DNA from: Protula sp. h YS-2021
Lineage: Eukaryota > Annelida > Polychaeta > Sabellida > Serpulidae
Assembly (NCBI GenBank): GCA_949752745.1
Contig: OX457031.1
Span: forward strand, 42,133,502-42,197,501
Direction: 5' to 3'
Length of the DNA stretch: 64,000 nucleotides
A program made the translations under genes and the position numbers. Below, one piece after another: positions 32,801 to 46,621 of this stretch (position 1 is the stretch's first letter; each line of letters begins with the position of its first letter). The notes beneath the pieces were generated by a model. It saw only the letters and a program-made list of their open reading frames with translations. It made no database searches and was not told the DNA's origin.

Positions 32801-32805
32801 CATTT
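32801..32805. repeat. Target-site duplication CATTT (right)
   Basis: Follows the outer LTR end ...ACAACA, which is TGTTG on the element strand, directly. Confidence 0.8.
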
Positions 32806-33429
32806 AAAATTGCTTTTCAAAATGAGCGTGCTGTGACATATGTATCCCCATTCCCACAGCTTAATTAAAACTCGCCCGTAAAAACTACGACATATTTCAC
32901 GAGTCTATTGGAGTTCGAGGCCTCTACCAATTGCCAGCATTTCTTCAAAGTTACAGTTGTTTGTTTTTTTCATCGCGACCAAATCGCCGTATCGATGTGA
33001 GACGGTACAATTGTACAAATATTTCACCACATTCGCGCTGCAACAGATAACTTTTTAATTCTATCTTGTAACGTTCTGAGCTTTTAATGTTCTGACATGA
33101 TTTTCTTATTATTCCAAAAGAAATTACATTATTTCTATGACATGCATTAATTTCATGCGACACGTAATTGATTTTTCAACGTTCCAAAATTAAGAAAGAT
33201 CACTCGAACCTATGTCACATCCAACAATCAGCTGAGGTCTTACAAACCCATGCTCAAGACCAGCATGCTCGCGGCGTTCTTACAATCACAGATGTTTTAA
33301 TTATGTTGCTCGAAAAAAAAATACGGCGGAGTCAAAGAGCACGAATAAAGAGTAACAATAGAAATTGCCACTTAAGCGATCACGAGAAACATTACAATGT
33401 ACAGCATGAATAGTCTGATGATGATTTGA
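32806..33429. other. Flank right of the retrotransposon, nothing recognised
   Basis: AT-rich, with no exon-like frame, tRNA or repeat pairing seen. Confidence 0.4.
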
Positions 33430-34167
<738 letters not shown>

Positions 34168-35049
34168 AGGAGGCGGACTTCGAGCACGAACCTTCCTATC
34201 CAGATGATCCCATAGATGTTCTATGGGGTTCATGTCCGGGGAATAGGGTGGCCAATCCAAGGTGTTGACATTATTTCCTGCCAGGTAATCCCTAGTCGCC
34301 TGAGAGGCATGTGGGCGCGCATTATCGTGCATGAATATAGCATCAACGTTCTGCTGCACGTAGGGGACTACTTGAGTATTGAGTACAGTATTGATGTAGC
34401 GATTTGCAGTCAAATTACTATCAACGAACAGAAGCTGTGACTTCCAGCCGAATCGAATGGCGTCCCACACCATCACAGAACCGCCGCCAAAACGATCCAC
34501 TTGATTGACTGCGAATGCGGCGAAGCGTTCGCCGATCCGTCTAAACGCGCGCTGGTGGTCATCTGCGCGGTATAATTGAAACCGTGACTCATCGCTAAAT
34601 ATCACACGTCGCCAATTTTGCAATCTCCACCCTCCACGATGGTGGTTATCTGCCCTCGTGCGGCGTCGTATACGTCTCCGAGCGTTCAAGATGATGCCGA
34701 CGTAAGGTCTGCGAGCGCGTAATCCGTGTTCACGAAGACGTCTGATGACCGTTTTTGCACTTATGCGGTTGTTGGCTGGGCCTGGGATCTCCATGGCTGT
34801 GGTTGTATCACTGCGAAATCAATCGCGCAGGTGGATCAAACGGATCCGGCGATCCTGATTTGGCGTAGTTACTCGAGGGCGGCCGCTTCTTGGTCGGTCC
34901 CCAGTGCACCCAGTTTCATTTTACCGCCGTTGCAACTGGTATATTGTAATTCGACTACAGTCAAAGCGCTGTGCCACTTGGTTGAGTGGTACACTAGCTT
35001 CTAGCATGCCAGTAGCGTGGTCGCGACAGTTTTGAGGAAGTCGAGGCAT
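34168..35049 (-). pseudogene. Broken Tc1/mariner-type transposase
   Basis: The frame starts at ATG 35049 (MPRLPQNC) and stays in one frame to about 34168, interrupted by TAA at 34923-34921 and by one in-frame TGA before codon 86. It shows the N-terminal helix-turn-helix region, the GRPRVTTP linker, and the DDE core: FSDESRF, MHDNARPHA and PYSPDMNPIEHLWD. Homology ends inside the C-terminus (RARSPPP) at a low-complexity junction. No terminal inverted repeats could be paired, so the element is a decayed fragment and cannot make a full enzyme as it stands. Confidence 0.92.
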
Positions 35050-36324
35050 CTTTATGCGCTCAAAATTTAAACCAAAATTTACGTAGAAACGTTGCAGTAT
35101 CTTTCTTCGAACACCTGATAGTAAAAATTAGGAATTAACTCAAGCAGAACGAGCTAGTGTCTATCAATATGGTTTAGAGCTCTATACTACATTTAACACC
35201 TTGATGATCATCGTATTAGAATAAAACAATAGATTATGTCGCAGATTTAGGTCACTAACAATTATTCAAAGTTTCAAGCAAAACAAATTTAGAATAAGAA
35301 ATATATTTCACTTTTTGTATGTTAAGTTTCTTTTGTCCTTCAGTATATATCCCGAATGCGCTGAAAATCTGCCGACTTTACAAGAGAGACAAGAAAAGAA
35401 TTGGAAAGGAAGAGTGCTTGCAAAATCTTGAAATGACATAAATCATGCAAAAACCATGGTGATAGCGAGGCAAGGGGTATGTAGCGGTATTGCCGCATGG
35501 CACACCACTTCTTTTTTTTTCATTTTTTATTTGTTTTCCTATATAGAGTTAATGCCTTTCTCAGTGAGGAATGATGTGGAATCGAAAAGTAGCGGAATAG
35601 GAGTCCTCAGTCTGAGAAAGGATAAGTTGTCCTTTTTTCATTGTTCATTGTGGTTTCTTTGTACTGTTAAATTTACAGCAAAAGATTGACAAGTTAAAGC
35701 TATTTTTATGACAAAATGTGGAGATTTCAATGCATTTCTAACGCAAGTTTTATTTTTAAAAGACTGTTGACGTCAGGCTATCACAGCAAGGACAGAAATT
35801 TTAAACTGCTGTCACTATAACTGCTGTCGCTATTAACTCTTGTCGTTACAGAGATATTGGACTGCAGACAAAAGTCGCTTGGCCGGGATTAACCCTTTTA
35901 TACTTGGCTAAGTTATTTTTTAATGATTGCACCAAATGCAATAAAAATGTGGGTTATTTTTTACAGCAATGTTTACTCGTGGTAAATGTGCATAACTCAC
36001 ATAATCACTGTTATATTATTGTCATTATCAAACGCCGCCAAAACAGTCATATCCCGAATGGCAGAGACCAACAAATATTTATTTGCTTTTCCCTACACAC
36101 TTTAAACAGCATTAGGTACAAAGAGAATTGAGGGTGACAAACAACTCTTTAGACAAAGGGTTCATGTAGTAAAAACTATTAATAGTATGGATTGTTTCTT
36201 TCACGAACAGTATAGAATTTTTTGACACAGAGAGGGAAAGAGAGATATCCCGTGATTATGCGACATTTCCTGCTCTGCGATGTATCTGAAAAGCAGTTCT
36301 TGCCCGTTGTCTCTCGTTGTTGTC
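35050..36324. other. Non-coding, nothing recognised
   Basis: AT-rich sequence without exon-like frames. The frames at 35456-35689 and 35904-36131 lack domain or splice support. Confidence 0.4.
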
Positions 36325-36485
36325 CAACAGCCAACCTCTACGGCGGTTTGGTCTGTTGTGTTTAACACCTTTCTACTCCACAGACCCACTGAGGAGTCCG
36401 CGAAAATAGTACTTCTAAAGTGAACGACTATTTCTTAAATATCCATCGTTTATACATAACAGAGAGATCTCTCAGAGGTCATCTG
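36325..36485 (+). repeat. Second copy of the 14365-14670 dispersed repeat
   Basis: Shares GTTGTCCAACAG, TCTGTTGTG, CTCCACAGACCCACTG and TACATAACAGAGAGATCTC in the same order. Confidence 0.65.
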
Positions 36486-36529
36486 TCTTATAGCAACGGG
36501 CGCTCTCTCAGATCGTACATTTTACCCAG

Positions 36530-36745
36530 TAAACATGGCGACGTTGCAAAAACGTTGATCGACTTCGCATCCGACATTGGATCAACGTCGGATTTTGGTT
36601 GATCATTGAAGCCGAAATTACGTCTATCTGTCGATTTGTCATAGACGTCGATTTTCCGACGCCGAATCAGCGCTTGGTTTGTAAATGGAAGTCGAAACAG
36701 TATCTGTCTCTCGACGTTTTATAGACGTCGTAAGAGCGGCGTTGT
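36530..36745. repeat. GACGTCG/AACGTCG motif cluster
   Basis: Many short repeats of CGACGTT, AACGTCGGATTT and AGACGTCG. Similar clusters lie at 53880-53970 and inside the 1762-3264 element, so this may be a decayed copy of the same repeat family. Confidence 0.5.
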
Positions 36746-36928
36746 ATAGGTCCATTTAAAATAAGTGTCATGGTCACCTCAACATCAAAGTACTCCTCCC
36801 ACCCCCTCCTCGGATCACCTGATAACGCAGGATATGTTTCAAGCGGATTTTCATGAATATTTGTCTAAATTAGGCGGAAAAAACTGGTGCTCCTCAAATT
36901 CTCATATTTTAGGTCCTCATTGTGGTCT

Positions 36929-36953
36929 TTTTTTTTTTTTTTTTTTTTTTTTT
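36929..36953. repeat. Poly-T tract
   Basis: About 25 T residues, possibly the A-tail of a retroposed sequence on the minus strand. Confidence 0.6.
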
Positions 36954-38309
36954 GGAGTGACCTGGCATAGCCCCAATTTCCGGGGAGGGATAACAGTGCA
37001 AGGCTGTTGTTTGGTTGTGACAGCCGTCGTTTACATTTCGTCGATTATTTGACATCAGTTACAACGTTTTGGATTTTATTGTGAACAAGAGCAAAGTCGA
37101 CACAATGTCTATTCAAAGGTGTGTCACAGACGTTGATCTATGGTCGCGATCTGTTACAACCAAATTACAGATTTAATTTTAGCGGTTCGGTCTGGTAGAA
37201 GCTTAAACCGGAAATCGACGTTAGATCGACATCTTAATGTTTACTGTCAAAAACTGTGTAACGAAGAGTCTTGATAGAAATGGCATCGTGTCATCACTTT
37301 TAACAGGAAGTCTTTGCGGAATTCTAATTTATTTTGCGTCTTCATGATAGTAATATTTATGGCCCCCAAGGTGATTTTCGCTATCGATAGCGAAAACTGT
37401 CGGGCATATTTCTGACTTCTAAGCAAAATATATGAAAATTCTGTTTTTATTGCATCCTTTGTTTTATGATGACTTTCCTATATCAATGACATATGTTATT
37501 TAACCTGTTTTTCATCAAATAATTCGTAGAATAGAAACGGACATACATATTACCACAGACATCTTTCAATTTTTGCACTCTTCGAGCTTGTGATCGTTGT
37601 AACAGTAGGAAATCCGGTATCCCAAAGACCACGTTCCCCAAAGAGAGAGGGGGAGAGGGTAGTATTTCTGAGAATTAATTAATGAAAACCATGTTTCTAA
37701 GAAATCATGGTCAGGGGTAAGGGCATAGATCCGGCAGACCTTAATCCAAAGAAGACCAAATTCTTGCGTGGTAGAGCAAATGTTTGCAACACGCCAACAC
37801 TCTTGTAACTCATGAAAGACTGGCTGGCCTTGCGATAGTCTATATTTACTTTTTCAAAGGTAACCGCATGTATGTTTACAACTATATTTCTTTTATTCAT
37901 AAAAAGGACACTGAACTTACTCTTGTGAGACCTTGAGATCCAGAACGAGTTATTTAGGCCAGGTATGGTGGTCTGGCCTGGAAAATAGGTCACCCATGAA
38001 CACGCTGAACTTCTTTTGTTGCTAAAGCTACCACGCTGCATCGTGTCCGCAAAGTACGTACGCAGGGTGGGGCAGGGGTAGGGGTGGGGTATGTTCGGGT
38101 GTTCGCGCTCTGCGGCACAAATTTTAAGGACGGATACAACAAGGGGGTGGAAGTAGGGCGGGGGGAAATTCGAAATTTTCGTGTACGTTAAGGATGACCT
38201 GAGACCGGTTTTCATAGAGATCCGTGTGCTCTATCTTTAGAATGAGGCGTCACCATTTTCTTTCTTCTTTTTTTCTTTTTTAAAGTTGATTATCATGTCA
38301 ATTTAAAAA

Positions 38310-39000
38310 CCAGACCGTTTTCGCTACTCGGTAGCGAAAATTACAATTGGGGGTACAAAAAATACGATTCTGAACTCTTAAAATGTAGAACTGACCACGA
38401 ACGAAGAGGTAAGGTTCACCAAGATACCTCTTCCCTTATCTTATCTTTTAGGCCCAAAGAATCGAAAATAAGCTCAAAATCGCAATACCTCTAACCGTTT
38501 TTGGAACTTCCGGTTTTAGACTTTGACCATGGCCGAGAAAGTCAAGGTCACCGAGGTATCTCTTACATATCGTCTTTTAGGCCCAAAGGGTATGAAATTA
38601 AGCTCAAAATCGCTCTATCTCTAACTGTTTTCGAGAAACTGGCCAACTTCCCGTTTTTGACTTTGACCATGGCTGAGGAGGTCAAGGTCACCGAGCTATC
38701 TCTTATATATCGTCGTTTAGGCCCAAACGGTCGAAAATCAGCTCAAAATCGTTCCACCTCTAACCATTTTCGAGATAGTTTTTAACTTTCGGATTTTGAC
38801 ACTGACCATGACCGAGGAGGTCAAGGTCAAGGTACCTCTGACGAAAATGAGCTCAGAATCCCTCAGTCTCGAACGGTTTTTGAGATAATGGCCAGCTTCC
38901 GGTTTTACACTTCGGCCATGGTCCAGGAGGTCAAGTTCAACGAGGTGCCTCTTATGTAACGTTGTTTAGGCTCACAGAGTCGAAAATGAGCTCAAAATCG

Positions 39001-39092
<92 letters not shown>

Positions 39093-40150
39093 AACCGTTT
39101 TCGAGATACTGGTTAACTTTCGGTTTTGACGATGACCGAGGAGGTCAAGCTCACCTGGGCACCCTCAACATATAGTCTGTTAGGCTCAAAGGGTCGAAAA
39201 TGAGCTTAAAATCATTTCACCTCTAACGGTTTTCGAGATAAAGGTCAACTTCCGGTTTGTTTTACCTTGACCATGACCGAGGAGGTCAAGGCCACCGAGG
39301 TATCTCTGACTTGCAGTCGTTTAGGCCCAAAGGGTCGAAAATGAGCTCAAAATCTCTCCACCTCTAACTGTTTTCGAGATAATGGCTAGCTTCCTGTTTT
39401 TACACTTCGACCATGGCCAAGGAAGTCATGGTCACCGAGGCACCTCTTATGTAACGTCTTTTAGGCGCAAAGAGTCGAAAATAAGCTCAACATCGCTCTA
39501 TCTCTAACCGATTTTGAGATAATGGCCAACTTTCCCGGTTTTTAAGTTTGACCATAATCGCGGAGGTCAAGGTCACCGAGGTTTATCTTATAATGCATCT
39601 TTTAGACCCACGGGGTCGAAAATTAGCTTAAAATCGCTTTATCTATAACCATTTTCTAGATATTTCACTATCTCTCTAATGGGTTACGATATACAAAGGT
39701 CATATGGCCTTGACCTTGACCCTGAATGTCGAGATTTAGTACACGATGTTACTGCCTACTGATACCGTACACGTGTTGAAACAAGGATTTGAGCGCTATT
39801 TCCAGCCTCTTGTCGTGATAAATAGGTGTTTGAAAAATATTTTGGCTTCAATTTGATCTTGACCTTGAACGTCAAGGTAGAATTTTTTTGCAGATTTCAC
39901 GACAAATCATTACCCTCTATGTCTATGCCAAATGCCATCTTCCTGCGTCATGCCCTGCAGGAAGGGTGTACTGGGAAAGCACTTTGAGGTTAAAAATAAT
40001 TTGACCTCATTTTAACCTTGACTTTGAAGGTCAAGGTAAAAAAGATTGCGGATTTCGTGACATTTCATCACCTTCTGTCTCTGTACCAAATTTCATTGTC
40101 TTACGTCAAATAGCGTAGGAGCAGTTTTCTGGAAACCTTCGAGACGAAAA
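38310..40150. repeat. Element with about nine tandem units of about 140 bp
   Basis: The left end holds GACCGTTTTCGCTA and GGTAGCGAAAA. Then come units with CTAACCGTTTTCGAGATA, TTCCGGTTTTGAC, GAGGAGGTCAAGGTCACCGA and GGCCCAAAGGGTCGAAAATGA spaced 130-145 bp, down to about 39700, then a diverged part with GACCTTGACCTTGAACGTCA. A related array with the same end lies inverted at 61900-62820. No coding potential. Confidence 0.85.
39000..39087. repeat. (CT)n microsatellite inside a tandem unit
   Basis: About 88 bp of CT lie within one of the 140 bp units, between GCTCAAAATCGCT and GTCTAACCGTTTTCG. Confidence 0.95.
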
Positions 40151-40483
40151 AAAAAACAAAAAACAAAAAGAAGCAAAAAAAAAAAAAAGAATAAATACTC
40201 ATTTGCAAACTTTTTTTGGAAGTGAGAATAAGTAGGAAAAGAGAGAATCTCCCAAAATTTTCAGCTATTCAAGAACTCCTTGGGATACCGTCTCAAGTGT
40301 AAATAAACTGCCGTAATATCTGACAAAGCATACCCATCTGGAAACATTGTTTGTGAGTGGGAAATATCCATTGGTTCTCTGAGGATCGTGAGATTTAGCC
40401 CGATATTGACATTAAAAGAAATATGCTTGAATTAAACATGTTACAAATTTCGATGCTATGAGCTCCATTACAGCCTTTCACTC

Positions 40484-40485
40484 CA

Positions 40486-40569
<84 letters not shown>
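40484..40569. repeat. (AAT)n microsatellite
   Basis: About 86 bp of uninterrupted AAT. Confidence 0.98.
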
Positions 40570-40570
<1 letters not shown>

Positions 40571-40727
40571 GAAAGCAATTATCAGTGCATCCCAATAAAG
40601 ACCCCTGGTGCCACGTGTTAGACACACATTTACTTACCAAAGCTTAATTAACATTAGATCCGGTTATTTGATAAGGTGATGTAATAAATCAAATAAAAAT
40701 AACCCGGTTGTAGTATATAGATCAGCT

Positions 40728-40960
40728 CAGTGCTGATCTAAATACAGTGTATGATTTTATTTGTGACCTTGAGGACTTTTCTCAAATTGTAGAATAGATA
40801 TATTGTGCTGAGGTATCTAAGAGTCAACCAGGCTTCCGGATATGCAATTTATTCTTTTCTAAGAAATGACCTAGTGCCCTATAATTTGCTTTTGAAAATT
40901 ACTCATTGTTGTTGGGTGGGGCTATTTACTAACTCAGATAGAGCCGTGTTAGACTGTTGT
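40728..40960 (+). repeat. Diverged duplicate, partner at 45300-45520
   Basis: TGATCTAAATACAGTGTATGAT, CCAGGCTTCCGGATATG.AATT and TGTTGGG recur in order in both copies at clearly lower than full identity. Confidence 0.7.
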
Positions 40961-41084
40961 TTTATTTCAAAAACCAGCTTTAATGAGTAAAATCGTAATT
41001 AGCGTTCTTTACTTTAAAAAGATGGGTCTCCCTTCAGATATTTGTTATTATCAATATATGAGACACTGAAGTATATACCAATGA

Positions 41085-41087
<3 letters not shown>

Positions 41088-41168
<81 letters not shown>
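41088..41168. repeat. (TA)n microsatellite
   Basis: About 80 bp of TA directly against the left end of a GTTACAG element. Confidence 0.97.
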
Positions 41169-41171
<3 letters not shown>

Positions 41172-41347
41172 ACAGTCAATGTTGGAAACCCGCCATTTCA
41201 CGAAATGGCAAACCGTGTTGGGTAAATTCGCGTAATGCCTAAAATCTTTTGCTGTTTCACGAAATAACCTAAAAGTTAGGTTATTTCACGAAATAACCTA
41301 AATTTTCGGTTTGCCATTACGTGAAATGGCAAACTGTTTTCTGTAAC
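41169..41347. mobile_element. Short palindrome-rich element GTTACAG...CTGTAAC
   Basis: About 180 bp bounded by GTTACAG and CTGTAAC. Inside are CCATTTCACGAAATGGCAAACC, the mirrored GGTTTGCCATTACGTGAAATGGCAAAC at the right, and TTAGGTTATTTCACGAAATAACCTAA. Nearly the whole piece can fold on itself. There is no reading frame. Confidence 0.65.
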
Positions 41348-41621
41348 AAGAGAATATCACAGGAATCAGAAAAAAAACAGTAGTTTGAACTGTTTATTGA
41401 TAAAATATGGGTAATACAATAAATCCTTCGAGAATGTTTCACACCACACGATGAACGATATCAATATCACATCACCGCATTGCAGAATTTCGTATCTGAA
41501 AATTGAAAAAGGAAAATCTTTTAAGTTTTAGCCTTTATTTGAGACAAAAAAAATGAACAAAAATTCAGAATTTCAAAGATAGCTAGTATTTTTCTTATCT
41601 TATCTTATATATATATATATG

Positions 41622-42928
41622 TTACAGCGAATCTGTAAAACCAGCGAATCTATAGATTCGCTGAAAATTTCAGCGAATCTGTAGATTCGCTGACTCACTT
41701 AGCGAATCTGTAGATTCGCTGAAAATTTTCAGCGAATCTACAGATTCGCTGGTTTTTCACCTTTAAAATTATACAGATTTGCTGAAATTGCCTGACCAGT
41801 CATCTTTACCGACAAGATTACTTGTGTTGGGTGATATTTGAAATTTAACTGCTTTTATGTGACTTCTTTACTCCAGAGGTGTTTTACACACCTTTTTCTT
41901 GTTTTTTGGGAATGTGGTATATTGCAATCGGAACTTTTAAAATTACACATATTTTTTTAACTAGCTTTAAAATGCATTGTTGAAATGCGAATTTCTAGTC
42001 TCAAATGAAAAACAGTATTGGAAAGCGTTCGAAAATATTTGCTATCAATATTCACAAAGGCTTAAATTAAGTTTCTGTCTTTGTGTTGTGGTCTTTCATA
42101 AAAGTGATCACAACAAATCTTAACACTATTGTTTCTAAATAAATTGCAATCATTACTCCCCTTCTGAGTATCATTCAAATTGCTATTAGCCAAATTGCAA
42201 TTATTTTTCCGTGAATGCAACACAAATATCTCTTTGATATAGACTGCAATTGAATTACGGTACGCTTATCCAATCAGTGTTAATTTTCGATGCTCCGCAC
42301 ACTAATGGTTTAATTTAACTGAAATTGATAGGACAAGCATTTCAAGGAATAGAAACTTTATTCCAGTGTGAAAGCATGTAAATTGCTGCATTTTCATCAA
42401 AGGACGAAAAAACCTCAGCTACATGAAATGCACTTCACAAACCCCTGTCCACCACACATTGATTCAAACTGAACTGCTTGCCTCAGTGAAAGTTCTACAT
42501 TTAATTTTACGTCGTTTTCGGTAATCAAATTGAACGAGCACAGATCAACTTGACACACTCCAGAGAACCCGAAGCAGATCGAATTCATGTTCAATGCATT
42601 GTAAAATTGCAATTACTTTTCAGCAAATTCCACTCCAATAGAATCATAATATGTACGACTGCTTTTTTATAAGAAGATCACAAGTTATGAAGCTTGCAAT
42701 TACAGCTCTATGATCTACGATCACGGAAAGTAACACTAGCATTGAAGTGCAATCAATGTGCTTCTACTGGCACTTCAATGAAAACTCAATATCAACAGTA
42801 CTTTAGCTTCGTCAATCACTTCAGCGGATCTGTAGAATTTTCTCGGCCCAAAATCAACGGATCTGTTAGATCCGCTAAAATTTTCAGCGGATCTATAGAT
42901 TCGCTGATTCTACAGATCCGCTGTAACA
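41622..42928. mobile_element. 1.3 kb palindrome-rich element GTTACAGCG...CGCTGTAAC
   Basis: Left end GTTACAGCGAATCTG, right end CAGATCCGCTGTAAC. Each end carries several copies of a self-complementary motif: AGCGAATCTGTAGATTCGCT on the left (about 41640-41750) and AGCGGATCTATAGATTCGCT variants on the right (about 42830-42925). A (TA) tract lies on the left and (AC)n(AT)n on the right. No transposase frame is seen; the interior is AT-rich. Confidence 0.7.
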
Positions 42929-43771
<843 letters not shown>

Positions 43772-44205
43772 ACTAGAACCTCATTTCTCTAGCGAAATGT
43801 TAAACACTTGACAAAAATTAGAACGCAAAAATACTTCGTTCAATGGGTTATTTCTTGAATAATATATTGCAAACAACACAGCTTGAATACGTCTTATAAG
43901 CCGAGTAGTATTTGGTTTTTGTTGACTTAAGGTTTTATTGACTGATCAGGCATACACCGTGCTATCTATTCACGCAGTGAGAGCTCGCACAAAGCTCACT
44001 GAGCAACTGTGTGTTCTGCGATGCGAGTTAAATGCTACGCATTTACTTGCAAAAAAATACACTCTTTTCACATGGCGTTTTAACAAAGAAAACGAAATCG
44101 AAGACGAAAATAAAAAGTGACATGCACATGTTCAGATCAAGCTCTTCATAAGTCCTACCGGTAAGTTTCATGGTCCTAGGGCCCATAGTGTCAGGCTCTA
44201 TATAC
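43772..44205 (+). mobile_element. MITE-like repeat, copy 1
   Basis: Begins CTAGAACCTCATTTCTCTAGCG, with GTTAAACACTTGACAA near its left end, then CATGGTCCTAGGGCCCATAGTGTCAG at its right. It shares most of its length with the copies at 56277-57318 and 57319-58389 but lacks their right terminal part, TTGTCAAGTGTTAA. Confidence 0.75.
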
Positions 44206-44522
44206 CAACATCAGCATGCAACTAAAACACATACAATTGACGTAATGCAAAGTGTAGCTGTTTGTACATGCGAGAGGCTTGTGCAGGATCAGTTGTACTC
44301 TTAGGGATTGCTTTTGGTGATAAAAACCCGACTGCTTTTGTTTCGCGTTTTGATCATGAATATGAAAACGCATGAATGGCGAATACAAAAAGAGAGACCC
44401 GTAATTTCGGATCAAATACTACATATGTACGAAATTTTATGATTTTGGGATCAATATGACCAGAGGAGAAGACAAAGACAAAATGAATAATCAGTAAAGA
44501 GAAAAAAATGTCTGAAACATTG
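44206..44522. other. Non-coding, nothing recognised
   Basis: Short AT-rich spacer between two repeats. No exon-like frame. Confidence 0.4.
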
Positions 44523-44536
44523 CACCCTTACAACTT

Positions 44537-45166
44537 GGGAACCGGACAAAATACCACCGGGCATAATACCACCGGACAGAATACCACCGGGCAAAATACC
44601 ACCGGACATAATACCACCAAGGAAATGAAAACTAGGACAAAATACCACCAACAATATCTTTTTATTATACAGCGTAACAACGCAGATTCGGTGGCGTCCA
44701 GTCATGGAAGAAGCTCAAATAAGACGCGAAACGGAGACGGCTTAGGGATTATAAAAATCAGATGCAGTAGGTCGCAGAGAATAAGAGCAAATACTCAGTT
44801 ATGTCATTATTGATAAGGGATTGCCATAGCGCGAGACTTTCCGCATATAAATAGGGCACTAAAATGAGTAGAATTTAAACCAATATCAACAGCAATAAAC
44901 CACGACAATAAATTAACTAGAATCTACAAAAAAGAACAGTTACAGTACAGTAGAATGTCCTCAGTGAATGTTATTTTACGCTTGTTTTAGTTACATTCAG
45001 TTATAAATAGCTCAGGTGATCAGAGAAAGCAATAGAAGATTGTGGTGGTATTTTGTCCTAGTTTTCATTTCCTTGGTGGTATTACGTCCGGTGGTATTTT
45101 GCCCGGTGGTATTATGTCCGGTGGTATTATGTCCGGTGGTATTATGTCCGGCGGTATTTTGTCCTA
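44537..45166. mobile_element. Fold-back element (a), 15 bp subrepeats GGACAAAATACCACC
   Basis: The left arm (44537-44660) has five 15 bp units alternating GGACA.AATACCACC and GGGC..AATACCACC, then AAGGAAATGAAAACTAGGAC. The right arm (about 45041-45166) is its inverse. CACCCTTACAACTT flanks both sides (44523-44536 and 45167-45180) as a target duplication. The core of about 380 bp has no transposase frame. Confidence 0.85.
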
Positions 45167-45299
45167 CACCCTTACAACTTTAATATACTCTTTGCAAGTC
45201 TTTGATGTTCCAAGTGTTACTAAGCAGTAGATCTGGGTATTTTATAATGGGTGAAATAAAGTCTATAAAAAATAACATAACTGTAATATGAAGATTTAT

Positions 45300-45520
45300 T
45301 TACTCGCTGACCTAAATACAGTGTATGATTTAATCTCTGACTTTTAGCACAATTCTAAAATTTTACTCAAGGTTATATCTATAGGTCGACCAGGATTCCG
45401 GATATGAAATTATTTTTTCCAAGAAATATACCTCCTACCCTCTAATTTTCTATAGGAATACAATTTACTCAATGAATATTTTGGAGAAAATTAATCATTT
45501 GTGTTGGGTTCCGGTTATTA
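45300..45520 (+). repeat. Diverged duplicate of 40728-40960
   Basis: Same ordered blocks as 40728-40960, for example CTAAATACAGTGTATGAT and GATTCCGGATATG.AATT. Confidence 0.7.
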
Positions 45521-46612
45521 TCTGTGTACAATAAATTATTCTGACCTTCTCATTTAACGAGAGTTCGTTTCGTTTTCTTTAAACACCCCCTATATTTTAA
45601 CTTTTGAGTCAAATTTTAATTGTTAAATGCTTATTTTCCTTACTTGTCATCTAACCTACTGTAGAAATGCCCACGTTCCTACATACAATAATAACAGTGA
45701 TACGACTACAGGTGTTGTAAGGCAAAACGGTTTAGGGGGCAATTTCGTGTGTGCGATATGACAATATACGGGCTCGAAAAAGTGTCCTTAATTCTAAATT
45801 GCGGGATGTCCTTAATAGAGGGTTTCAGAATATAAATAAGTCTGTAGGATTCTAAAACAGATTGATGAAAAGTGTCCTTACTTGCGGGGGTGTCCCTAAT
45901 AGCGGGATGTCCATATCCGAGGTTTTACCGTAGAAATATAACAAATTTTTTAGGTGCAGGCCGAATAATCACTGCCGACCTTTAACCCGCCCACCAATCA
46001 GAGGTTGAATATATATATACAAGTTCCACTTGCTTTTATTTTCATTCAAATTATGAGGCCGGGGGGGGGGGTTCTTCCTGCCTACAAAACATAACTAAGC
46101 TAGCTAAACTAAAACCAGTGCTCAAATGTATTTAGGGTAGGGTATTTTACCTGCAAAACACACAAAAAATGTATTTACTAATAAATAGGGAAGAACACTG
46201 ATCTAAATCAATTGAAAGAAAAGCGACAGTTCATTGAAATCACTGTTTTCTACACTCCATGCGACAAGTACGGTTGTCATGGTCCAAGCTTTTGCGATCA
46301 CAACAGTCCTATGACTCATAAAGTTACCAGCAAATATCGTTCGTTTGGGAGGACGAAGGTCACACAGGAAACAAAACTCTTTCCTTTATTACCCTATGTC
46401 GAGAAAAAAACGCCAAAGTGTGGCAGTGACAGGTCGGTATCTGACCTCAGTAAGCTGATAGCCCATCACGAATAAAAAGATGACAAAAAACTGAAATAAA
46501 GCCTGTCACTTATCACTCAACTTACTGTTTAGATGCAATGTTGGTTCTTGCCTTGAAGTCGCCGTTGCCATTGCTGTTGACACTGGCTTGGCACCTTGAA
46601 ATTGCACCCTTA
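45521..46612. other. Non-coding, nothing recognised
   Basis: Includes a G-run at about 46060. The ATG frame at 46212-46475 has no domain or splice support. Confidence 0.4.
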
Positions 46613-46621
46613 CGCTTGGAG

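Noticed and set aside
41630..41760. CRISPR-like regular repeats
   Set aside because: The repeats are self-complementary motifs with almost no spacers, in an animal genome, and form the end of a transposon-like element.
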